This document shows, piece after piece, positions 1-6,832 of a stretch of DNA of 25,275 nucleotides. How positions within the stretch are numbered: the stretch's first letter is position 1; each line of letters begins with the position of its first letter. The translations under genes were made by a program, and so were the position numbers. The DNA comes from JBBIQS01 sp037442205 (lineage in GTDB: Bacteria > Myxococcota > Myxococcia > Myxococcales > UBA5297), in assembly GCA_037442205.1 (NCBI GenBank), contig JBBIQS010000109.1:1-25275 (forward strand), given 5' to 3'. Under the pieces are notes generated by a model that was not told where the DNA came from, made no database searches, and was given only the letters and a program-made list of their open reading frames with translations.

Positions 1-642
1 CTGGGCGGCCTCGGTCTGGCCCTCGGCCGAAGCCGCAGCCGCCGCGGTCTCAGTGGCGGCAGGGGCCGGAGCAGCCTCTGCCTTGGCAGGAACGGCGGCC
101 GCGGGAGCGGCAGCAGGAGCCTCAACCGAAGCCGGAGCGGCGACCGCAGCCTGAGCCGTCGGCTCACCCGCGGGCTGAGCGGCAGGAGCGGCGGGCGCCG
201 GGACCGGAGCGGCGGCCTCGGGCAGAGCCGGAGCGGCTGCAGCCGCAGGTACAGCCGGAGCAGCGGCGTCCTCGGCCTTGGCCGGCTCAGCCTGAGGAGC
301 CAGGCTCGCCTCGGACTCCTCGGCCGGCTCTTCCGACTCGCCGTCCTCGGGCACGTCCTCGACGTCCTCGTGCTCACCCTCGGTCAGGTCGAACTGCTGC
401 TCGGAGAAGTCCGGGTCGTAGAAGACGTCGCTGACGTAGAGGAACGCCGCCTTCTCCAGGCCGATGTCCACGAAGGCGGCCTGCATGCCCGGAAGCACGC
501 GGACCACCCGGCCCTTGTAGATGTTGCCGACGATCCCCTTGTCCTTCTTCCGCTCCAGGTAGAACTCGGAGATGGTGCCGTTCTCGACGAGCGCCACGCG
601 CGTTTCCACGCCGGTGGCGTTGATGACCAGAGTTGCTCCCAT
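1..642 (-). CDS. Ribonuclease E/G family protein, N-terminal part (runs off the window)
   Basis: This gene reads leftwards from ATG at 642 and leaves the window in frame after 214 codons. Residues 1-80 match the start of RNase E/G proteins: an NATGVETRVALVENG segment, then KGIVGNIYKGRVVRVLPGMQAAFVDIGLEKAAFLYVSDV, cut here only by window reading and typical of the S1-containing region. RNase E/G cuts single-stranded RNA during rRNA and mRNA processing in the cytoplasm. From about residue 92 the S1-like region is interrupted by an acidic stretch and then at least 110 residues almost entirely of Ala, Pro, Glu and Gln. Such inserts occur in some deltaproteobacterial homologues, but the catalytic part lies outside the window, so RNase E and RNase G cannot be told apart. 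The Shine-Dalgarno upstream is weak (AAGGGAT, about 11 nt away). The upstream neighbour on the same strand is the radical SAM/DUF2344 gene, a pairing known from related genomes. Confidence 0.88.
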   Translation of the reverse strand, partial: MGATLVINATGVETRVALVENGTISEFYLERKKDKGIVGNIYKGRVVRVLPGMQAAFVDIGLEKAAFLYVSDVFYDPDFSEQQFDLTEGEHEDVEDVPEDGESEEPAEESEASLAPQAEPAKAEDAAAPAVPAAAAAPALPEAAAPVPAPAAPAAQPAGEPTAQAAVAAPASVEAPAAAPAAAVPAKAEAAPAPAATETAAAAASAEGQTEAAQ

Positions 643-741
643 GATGTCTTGGATCCCTTCCCCGGCTGCGCGGCGGCCGCACGACGCTCGTGCAACCTCA
701 CGCGCTTGCCTGGGACAGGCGGCGCCTCTCAAGGTCGGGGC

Positions 742-760
742 TCATCAGCGGCGCTGATGA
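742..760. repeat. Perfect 19-bp palindrome
   Basis: The arms 742-750 (TCATCAGCG) and 752-760 (CGCTGATGA) are exact reverse complements around a single central G. As DNA this has the form of a dimeric regulator's operator. As RNA it would form a shorter stem about 100 nt upstream of the RNase E/G start codon. No T-tract follows on either strand, so it is not a standard terminator. Function is not known. Confidence 0.6.
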
Positions 761-848
761 CGAAAACGCACGCTGGGAATCGGGCTCGTTGACCTTGGTC
801 GGCGCTGCCTCTTCTTTGTCCGCGTCCTGTTCGTCCGCGGTGGTCTGT

Positions 849-864
849 GGGGCCGGAAGGCCCC
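849..864. other. GC-rich hairpin in the RNase E/G leader
   Basis: GGGGCC at 849-854 and GGCCCC at 859-864 enclose a 4-nt GGAA loop on the plus strand. The stem is short but very stable. A second hairpin (CCGCCG/CGGCGG, 975-990, TCAA loop) lies 110 bp away in the same leader. Neither has a T-run. They are listed because a structured leader is relevant to an RNase E/G gene. Confidence 0.4.
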
Positions 865-1119
865 GGGGTCCTTGGAGGGTCGGTGCACGAGCGTCGCGCC
901 ACCGCCCCCGATCTCTTTTTCTTCACGCCGAGGCCGGACGCGCCGGACCCGGTAAATCCCTCAATCCCCTCGCACCGCCGTCAACGGCGGGCGTCGGCCA
1001 GCGGGCGCCCGAGAAAGCTCGCGGCTGCACGCCAGGGTTGCTGCCAATCAACGCGCCGGTCCTGCCCAAACGCAGCTCTGCACGCGTATCGGCCCGGCAC
1101 TGTAACAGCCAAGTCCGGG

Positions 1120-1148
1120 AAAACCAAGAGGGTCAAGCACTTGGACCC
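1120..1148 (-). terminator. Candidate intrinsic terminator after the radical SAM gene
   Basis: On the minus strand, ten bases after the radical SAM stop codon, GGGTC...GACCC (1148-1130) forms a stem extended by two A-T pairs past a single bulged C, with a GTGC loop. It is followed within 10 nt by GGTTTT (1125-1120). The stem is modest, so this is a candidate only. If real, it separates the radical SAM gene from the RNase E/G gene and implies that the latter has its own promoter. Confidence 0.4.
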
Positions 1149-1157
1149 TTTTCCAGC

Positions 1158-3764
1158 TCACGCCGACTCGGCAACCGGCTCTTCTTGAGGCGCCGGCTCG
1201 GCGGAAAAGCTGACGTCCTCCTTCATCAGCCGCACTCCCTCGGCCTGCCCGAAGATGTTCGACAGCACTTCGGTCGGTTTGGCGCTCGCTTCGTTGCCTG
1301 CGCGCAGCCGGAACCGGACCTCCGAAAGGCCGGCGACCTCGATCCCCAGCACCGCCGCCTTCAGATCGACCACCTTGCCGGTCCGCGGCCCCTTCGCACC
1401 CCGTGCGGCTTTGGCCCGGACCACCTCGCAGCGCTCCGCCGCCTGGAATTTCTCGATGCACTGCGCCAAATCGGCGCGGGGCTCGGGAAATCTGGCCAGG
1501 TAGTGCACCGCCGACATCGAAGAAGTGAGTGAGCGGGCCTTCCACTCCAGCGGTTGGGCGTCGATCAGCGGGAATCCCGGCGGCATTTCCGGCCCCAGCG
1601 CCTCCATCAACTCCTTGGGATCGATCCGCCGGACCAGTTCGAGGTCGAAAAACTCGGCCTTCGACTCCACTCCGGTCGGGCAGGCCGGTCCGAAGGAGAC
1701 CTGGAGGTGGGGGCTGAACCCCTGCGAATAGGCGACCGGCAGTTTGGAGCGGCGCAGGGCGCGCATCAGCAGGCCGATCGTCTCCAGATGGCTGACCGCG
1801 ATGGCCCGGCCGAGCTTGGCGAAGCGCACCCGCAGCAGCCCGCGGTCGGCGACCGGGATCTCGGGCGTCGGCGGAGGCGGCTCGCTGGGGGCCGAAGGCA
1901 CGTAGTCCTTCTCGCGGTAGACCTTGGTCTGTATTTTCTCGAAGTCGCAGGCGCCGCAGTCCGGGCAAAAGCCCTTGGAGCAGTCGAAGAGGGTCTTGAG
2001 CTTGCGGCTGCGGTCGCGTTCGCGCAGCAGAAACTCCTTGGAGACCCCGCAGTCGATGTGGTCCCAGGGCAAAACCTCATCGCGGCTGCGCTCGCGCAAG
2101 GTGAAGAAGCGCCAGTCCACGCCGTGCTCGCGCTCCATCTCCACGAACGCCTTCTCCCAGCGGTCGTGGTTGAAATGCTCGGTCCATCCATCGAGGACCT
2201 GGCCCTGCTTCCAGGCGGCATGGACAGCCGTGGCCAGCCGGCGATCGCCGCGAGCCAGCGCTCCCTCGACCACCGAGCCCTTGGCCTCGTGGTACTTGAG
2301 CGCCAGCGGCCCGCGCCGGGGGAAGGCCGCCCGCAGCAGGTCGTGTTTGCGGATGGTTTCCCCGGTATCGATCATCGGCTCCCACTGGAACGGCGTGAAC
2401 GGCTTGGGGATGAAGGTGGAGACCGAGACGTTGATCATCGCGTCGGGGCGGATGGCGCGGCTGACCTTGTGGGCCTTCTTGGCCAGCGCGGCGATGGCTA
2501 GCACGTCCTCGTCCATCTCGGTGGGCAGACCGATCATGAAGTAGAGCTTGATCAGGCTCCAGCCGTTGCGGAACACGCTGTCGATGGCCTTGAGCAGGTT
2601 CTCCTCGGTGTTCCCCTTGTTGATGACCTTGCGCATCCGGTCGGAGGCGGCCTCGGGGGCGATGGTGAACCCGGTCTTCTTGACCTTCCCGATCTGCTGC
2701 GCCAGCCGCTCGTTCATCGTCTCGGTGCGCAGCGACGGCAGGCTGATGGCGATGCGCTCGGGGGAGAACTTGTTGAAGAACTCCTCGAGCAGCGGGTTGA
2801 TGCACTCGTAGTCGCCGGCCGACAGCGACAGAAAGCCGACCTCCTCGTAGCCGCTGTTGGCCAGCCCCTTGGTGGCGAGCTCCAGGACCTTGGCCGGGTC
2901 GCGCTGGCGCGTCGGGCGGGTGAGCATGCCCACCTGGCAGAAGCGGCAGCCGCGCGTGCAGCCGCGCTGGATCTCCAGCGGCAGCCGGTCGTGGATGGTC
3001 TGCATGAAAGGCACGATCGGCCGTTCGGGCTGCGGAACCTGGTTCAAATCCGGGATCACCCGGCGCGAGACCTTCTCGTACCCCGGTTTCCTGGGGACGA
3101 TCGCCTCCACCGTCTTGTCCGGCCGGTAGCGGACCTCGAACAGCGACGGGACGTAGACCCCGGGGATCTCCGCCAACCGGTCGAGGAGCTGCGTCCGCTT
3201 GAGTCCCTTGGCCTTGGCATCGGCGACGGCGTCGCTGATCTCCAAAACCACCTCCTCGCCTTCTCCGATCACCATCGCGTCGAAGAAGGGAGCCACCGGC
3301 TCGCCGTTCACGGTGCAGGGTCCGCCGGCCAGGATCAGCGGATGCTCCTCGGTCCGATCCTTGGAGAAGACGGGAATGCCGGAGAGATCGAGCATCTCCA
3401 GGCAAGAGGTGTAGGCGGCCTCGAACTGCAGGGAGAAGCCGAGGATGTCGAAGTCGCGCAGCGGGGCGCGGGACTCCAGGGCCCAGAGCGGGATTCCCTT
3501 GGCGCGCATCATCGCCGACATGTCGGGCCAGGGAGCGAAGGAGCGGTCGCAGGCGACGTCGGGGCGCTGGTTGAGCACGTGGTAGAGCAGGCGGAAGCCG
3601 ACGTTGCTCATCCCGACCTCGTAGGTGTCGGGGAAGCAGAGCGCCCAGGTGATGCGCGCCGACCGCGGGTCCTTGGCGATGGCGTTCACCTCGCCGCCCA
3701 CGTAGCGCGAGGGCTTCTGGGCCGCGAGGACGAGGGCGTCGAGATCGAGTGGCTGGAACTTCAA
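1158..3764 (-). CDS. B12-binding-type radical SAM protein fused to a DUF2344 domain (TIGR03960-TIGR03936 type)
   Basis: This is an 868-residue cytoplasmic Fe-S protein. Residues 1-230 form the N-terminal region seen in TIGR03960 proteins (FPDTYEVGMSNVG, LAGGPC, IGEGEE). The radical SAM cluster is C269-x3-C273-x2-C276 within RGCTRGCRFCQ. A second cysteine group (CSKGFCPDCGAC) lies near residues 605-617, and the last ~220 residues resemble DUF2344, with VSHLETIGLLMRALRRS and YSQGFSPHLQVSF. The exact reaction is not established for this family. Its frequent pairing with RNase E/G and ribosomal genes suggests RNA modification or maturation, which is inference. The start is TTG at 3764, chosen because AGGAG lies 5 nt upstream and no better start gives the full N-terminus. 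The Pro-rich linker around residue 640 separates the two halves. Confidence 0.92.
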   Translation of the reverse strand: MKFQPLDLDALVLAAQKPSRYVGGEVNAIAKDPRSARITWALCFPDTYEVGMSNVGFRLLYHVLNQRPDVACDRSFAPWPDMSAMMRAKGIPLWALESRAPLRDFDILGFSLQFEAAYTSCLEMLDLSGIPVFSKDRTEEHPLILAGGPCTVNGEPVAPFFDAMVIGEGEEVVLEISDAVADAKAKGLKRTQLLDRLAEIPGVYVPSLFEVRYRPDKTVEAIVPRKPGYEKVSRRVIPDLNQVPQPERPIVPFMQTIHDRLPLEIQRGCTRGCRFCQVGMLTRPTRQRDPAKVLELATKGLANSGYEEVGFLSLSAGDYECINPLLEEFFNKFSPERIAISLPSLRTETMNERLAQQIGKVKKTGFTIAPEAASDRMRKVINKGNTEENLLKAIDSVFRNGWSLIKLYFMIGLPTEMDEDVLAIAALAKKAHKVSRAIRPDAMINVSVSTFIPKPFTPFQWEPMIDTGETIRKHDLLRAAFPRRGPLALKYHEAKGSVVEGALARGDRRLATAVHAAWKQGQVLDGWTEHFNHDRWEKAFVEMEREHGVDWRFFTLRERSRDEVLPWDHIDCGVSKEFLLRERDRSRKLKTLFDCSKGFCPDCGACDFEKIQTKVYREKDYVPSAPSEPPPPTPEIPVADRGLLRVRFAKLGRAIAVSHLETIGLLMRALRRSKLPVAYSQGFSPHLQVSFGPACPTGVESKAEFFDLELVRRIDPKELMEALGPEMPPGFPLIDAQPLEWKARSLTSSMSAVHYLARFPEPRADLAQCIEKFQAAERCEVVRAKAARGAKGPRTGKVVDLKAAVLGIEVAGLSEVRFRLRAGNEASAKPTEVLSNIFGQAEGVRLMKEDVSFSAEPAPQEEPVAESA

Positions 3765-3936
3765 GTCGGCTCCTGGAAAGAGGCCCCTGGCTAACGATCA
3801 GAGGGGGCCGGATGATACGGACCGCCCGAGGGAGCGCAAGGGCGCCTCCCAGACTCTCTCGGGGCGTCGGGCAACTCGGGGTATCCTGCCGGCCGCGTTC
3901 GCCGGGAGCCGGACGCCCAGGTACACGGCTGATCGA

Positions 3937-5196
3937 ATGTCGAGCGAGCTTTCCCCGAGCCAGACCTCATCCCGAAAGGCGCAGTGGAGCCTGGTGCTGC
4001 CGTGGCTGCTCTGGTCCGCGCTGGCGATCGCCGCCGCGGTGACGATGGTGCGGGCGCTGGGCCGCTGGTCGGACTACCAGGGATACATCGACTGCGGTGA
4101 GGCGGCGCTCGCCGGGACCTACGATCCCAAGCCGGGCGACAACTACTACGTTTGGCCGCCCTTCTATTCGCTGTTGGCGATCCCGCTGGCGCTGCTGGCG
4201 CGGGCCGGCGAGGTCTGGCCCCGGGCAGTATGGGCGGGGATCAACCTCGCCCTGGCCGCCTACGTCGTGCGGCTGTGGGTGGGGAGCATCGTCCCGCGCG
4301 AGAAGTGGCCGCTTTTGATGCCGGTGGTGGTGGCGGCGACGCTGAGTTTCCTCTCCTCCACCATTGGCTACCACCAGATCAACCTGGTGATCCTGTCGCT
4401 GCTGCTGTCGGGAGCGTTCCTGATCGGCAGGGACAAGGAGTTCAAAGGCGGGGCGCTGGTGGGACTGGCCGCGGCGCTCAAGGTCTGGCCGGCGTTTCTG
4501 CTCCCCTACTTCCTGTTGCGGCGACAGTGGCGGGCGGTGGCGGCGGCGATTGCGGTCGGGGCGGCGAGTTTGGCCGCTCCGATCGTGCTCTACGGGCCTT
4601 CGCGGACGGTCGAACTGACGCTGCGCTTCCTTCGCGCCGGCGGACCGACGTCGGGAGGGTCGCACGAGGGTCGAAACCAGGCGCTCAACGGCGTGATCAC
4701 CCGGCTCTTCAGCGAGACCAACGACCCGCAGCGGCTCCCCTTCCTTCCGATCTTCTCGATCAGCACCGCTTCGGCGGCCCGAGTGAGCTTGATCCTCGGT
4801 GCCTTGCTCTTCGGATGGCTCACCTGGCGCATCGCGAGGAGGCCGAACCCGCAACCGCTGATCGATCTGGCGGTGTTGGCCCCGGCCAGCCAGTGGCTGG
4901 TCTCGCCGCTGCTATGGCGCCACTACCTGATCTCGCTGATCGGCGCCGTGGCCCTGGTCGCCGGAGCCCATCCGCGGGCGCCGAGAGGGCTGACCGCGCT
5001 GGCGGTCGTCGCTTCGGGCCTGATCTTCCTCCAGGAACCGGGGCTGGCGGGCTTCGAGGTCTCGCGCTGGGCGCTAGTCGGCAACGCGGGGTTCTTGATG
5101 ACCGGCTGTACCATCGCTGCGGCGGTCTGGGCGCGTGAGATCTCGCGGAGATCTGGGTCTGCCCGCGTCGATTCGGGCCGAGGGCCGGGTGACTGA
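3937..5196 (+). CDS. Integral membrane glycosyltransferase, GT87/DUF2029 family
   Basis: This is a 419-residue polytopic membrane protein with roughly nine or ten hydrophobic segments, starting at residues 18-40. GT87/DUF2029 proteins use polyprenyl-phosphate sugars to glycosylate lipids or proteins at the membrane. Family features seen are the WSDYQGYIDCGEAALAG segment with an acidic pair near the end of helix 1, the DNYYVWPPFYSLL loop, and AALKVWPAFLLPYFLLRRQWRA near residues 184-205. The acceptor cannot be inferred. The gene stands alone: it diverges from the radical SAM gene across 172 bp that must hold both promoters, and converges on the zinc-ribbon gene. No clear Shine-Dalgarno precedes the ATG. 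The final ~20 residues are charged and probably cytoplasmic. Confidence 0.8.
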   Translation: MSSELSPSQTSSRKAQWSLVLPWLLWSALAIAAAVTMVRALGRWSDYQGYIDCGEAALAGTYDPKPGDNYYVWPPFYSLLAIPLALLARAGEVWPRAVWAGINLALAAYVVRLWVGSIVPREKWPLLMPVVVAATLSFLSSTIGYHQINLVILSLLLSGAFLIGRDKEFKGGALVGLAAALKVWPAFLLPYFLLRRQWRAVAAAIAVGAASLAAPIVLYGPSRTVELTLRFLRAGGPTSGGSHEGRNQALNGVITRLFSETNDPQRLPFLPIFSISTASAARVSLILGALLFGWLTWRIARRPNPQPLIDLAVLAPASQWLVSPLLWRHYLISLIGAVALVAGAHPRAPRGLTALAVVASGLIFLQEPGLAGFEVSRWALVGNAGFLMTGCTIAAAVWAREISRRSGSARVDSGRGPGD

Positions 5197-5255
5197 CTCT
5201 CGATTCACGTCCGTCTTCGCGCGTTCCCCGGGCGAACAAGCCCCACCGGAGGGTT

Positions 5256-5465
5256 TCAGGACCTCGCCCCCGGCCCGGATTCGTACCAGTCCAAGTGTGG
5301 CGAAAAGCCATGGCAGTCGAGGCATTGCGTGTCCTGCCACTGGAAGCCGCACCCCGGGCACCGACCGCGCGTGGTGAACGTGCTCCAGACGGTCTTGCAC
5401 CGGCAGGACCAGAGATCGGACGGTCGAGGCACCCAGGTACACCGCGGGCAGCGGACCCCCGGCAT
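5256..5465 (-). CDS. Small zinc-ribbon protein with eight cysteines
   Basis: This 69-residue protein has cysteines at 6, 9, 21, 23, 36, 39, 48 and 51, arranged as CPRC, CRC, CPGC and CLDC. That is enough for two zinc sites. The conserved-looking aromatic pattern (TWVPRPSDLW, VWSTFTTRGRCP, SPHLDWYE) resembles small uncharacterised zinc-ribbon proteins of several Gram-negative groups; the function is unknown. ATG at 5465 is preceded by GAGG at a 5-nt spacing, so it can be translated independently. However, the same frame continues upstream without interruption through 23 Pro/Glu-rich codons to a TAG at 5537-5535, and beyond that to a well-formed start at 5606. The annotated protein may thus be the distal part of a longer, interrupted gene. 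It lies downstream of the lepB-like gene on the same strand. Confidence 0.72.
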   Translation of the reverse strand: MPGVRCPRCTWVPRPSDLWSCRCKTVWSTFTTRGRCPGCGFQWQDTQCLDCHGFSPHLDWYESGPGARS

Positions 5466-5534
5466 CGGCGCCTCAGGCTCGTCGTCCGGTTCCTTGGGCT
5501 GGGGAGGCGGTGTGGAGCCTCGCGGAGGGATCCC

Positions 5535-5606
5535 CTAGCGCAGCAGCATCTCGACCCGGGTGCCGAACCCTTCCTTGATTCGGAGATGGAACCGCTGGTC
5601 GCTCAT
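5535..5606 (-). CDS. 23-codon ORF with a strong ribosome binding site, ending in TAG in frame with the zinc-ribbon gene
   Basis: ATG at 5606 follows GGGAGGA with a 4-nt spacer, the best ribosome binding site in this part of the window. The ORF encodes MSDQRFHLRIKEGFGTRVEM followed by LLR and then stops at TAG (5537-5535). It begins 38 nt after the lepB-like stop codon. Past the TAG the same frame reads GIPPRGSTPPPQPKEPDDEP, EAP and then the zinc-ribbon protein, giving a possible 116-codon gene with one internal amber codon. It may be a short leader or coupling peptide, the 5' part of a nonsense-mutated gene, or a readthrough case. The sequence alone does not decide. Confidence 0.5.
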   Translation of the reverse strand: MSDQRFHLRIKEGFGTRVEMLLR

Positions 5607-5644
5607 GCAGTCCTCCCAGATGCCTCCGGAGGCCGGCCGCTGGC

Positions 5645-6604
5645 TCAGAGGCGCAAGCCAAACCGCTCGAAGCGCAACCCGTCGGGCCCCAGCGAAAGCA
5701 GCACGCTGTGGACCTGGCCGATGACGTTCTCCAGGGGAATCGCACCGTAGTGCCGGCTGTCCTGGGAGTTGCCTCGGTTGTCGCCGACCAGAAAGACCAT
5801 CCCCTCGGGGACCCGCACGGAATCCTGCCTGTACCGCGGCATCGATGGCTGTTCCGCAATCAGGAAGGTGCGTTGGCCCAGGGTCTCTTGGAAGGTCGCC
5901 AGCACCACGGAGACCCAGGTATCGGATCCAACGACCCGTTCCGGATAGCTGCGCGCACCCAAGGACCTGCGCACGACCATCTTGCCGTTCAGCTGAAGCG
6001 CCCCACCGATGAACGCGACCTCGTCTCCGGCGAGGCCCACCACGCGCTTGATCAGTGTGACCTTCGGATCGGCCGGCGAACGAAACACAACCACGTCGCC
6101 GCGCTGGATCGAGCGCCAATCAAAGCCGAACTTGACGGCGACAACCTGATCGCCCGCCAACAGCGAGGGAGCCATTCCGCCGGAGGGAATCTTGAAGATC
6201 TCCAGGACGCTCGCCCGCGAGATGAAGGAGAGGCCCTGGACCCAGATCAACGAGAGCGCGATGAAGCCGGCATACGCGGAGCCGCGGTTGCAGAAGCCAA
6301 GTCGGTATTGGGGCTCGGATCGTCGCGCATCCGAGACCGCCCAGGCTGCCTGGGCCAGACGAAATGCGATGCCGAGCAGCACCGCCCCGTAGATCACGGC
6401 CGTCAAGCCCCGATCCCACAGGGCCCCCGCGGCCAGGGCGCCCAGGAGGATCACCGCGGGCACGACTGCCAGCATCAGCGCCACCAACCAGCGCCCTATA
6501 TAAAGGTGGCCGAGCCCCGGGAATAGGAACGCCAGCAGCCCTGCAAGCCAGGGACGTCGCGGCCTGATGGCCTCATCGCCGGCGGGAGCCGGCGTCGCGG
6601 ACAT
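5645..6604 (-). CDS. Signal peptidase I-like membrane protein (S26 family) with the usual catalytic Ser replaced by Gly
   Basis: With ATG at 6604 the protein has 319 residues. Residues 17-130 hold several membrane segments, beginning with a PWLAGLLAFLFPGLGHLYIG motif typical of small PGLG-type membrane domains that are sometimes fused to other proteins. The S26 peptidase part starts near 130. Box B reads IPSGGMAPSLLAGD (139-152), where the family normally has IPSGSM; the position of the nucleophile is Gly143 (GGA, 6178-6176). The general-base Lys is present (K186 in IKRVVGLAGDE), and so is the C-terminal box GDNRGNSQDSRHYG (274-287). Signal peptidases remove signal peptides at the outer face of the inner membrane; this copy may be inactive or may use Ser141. 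The start is uncertain: the frame is open to 7117, but the upstream part enters the repeat array and lacks protein-like sequence. ATG at 6736 is a second option. Confidence 0.78.
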   Translation of the reverse strand: MSATPAPAGDEAIRPRRPWLAGLLAFLFPGLGHLYIGRWLVALMLAVVPAVILLGALAAGALWDRGLTAVIYGAVLLGIAFRLAQAAWAVSDARRSEPQYRLGFCNRGSAYAGFIALSLIWVQGLSFISRASVLEIFKIPSGGMAPSLLAGDQVVAVKFGFDWRSIQRGDVVVFRSPADPKVTLIKRVVGLAGDEVAFIGGALQLNGKMVVRRSLGARSYPERVVGSDTWVSVVLATFQETLGQRTFLIAEQPSMPRYRQDSVRVPEGMVFLVGDNRGNSQDSRHYGAIPLENVIGQVHSVLLSLGPDGLRFERFGLRL

Positions 6605-6832
6605 CGGCGCGTTCGGAATGCTCTCTCCCAAGAGATCTCTCCCCGCGATCCGCTGCGCGGCCCGGCGCACCAGCCCATCCTCCGGAGCTCGAGCGACCTG
6701 GAATTCGACCGGCAACCTGCGGCGAGCGTTGCTCATGCTGGCGTGGAAGGCAAGAAGTCGCAGACGGCGAACGGTGCGACGGCGGGACGGAGTTTCAGGC
6801 GCCGTCCTCCGCTCCTCCGGCCTCGGGTGACC

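Larger units (their letters stand above)
643..1157. other. Long intergenic leader upstream of the RNase E/G gene
   Basis: These 515 bp separate the RNase E/G start from the end of the radical SAM gene. I find no convincing gene. One minus-strand frame ending at a TGA near 690 reads like an Ala/Glu-rich protein tail, but it has no usable start codon. The stretch contains a probable terminator for the upstream gene (1120-1148) and three separate hairpins (975-990, 849-864 and 742-760) in the direction of RNase E/G transcription. It may therefore be a long structured 5' untranslated leader. No convincing -35/-10 pair was found in it. Confidence 0.5.

Noticed and set aside
690..910. Minus-strand coding tail (reads as a Glu/Ala-rich C-terminus ending at a TGA)
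   Set aside because: The frame has an upstream stop and no credible start codon in between, except one that would leave 15 residues.
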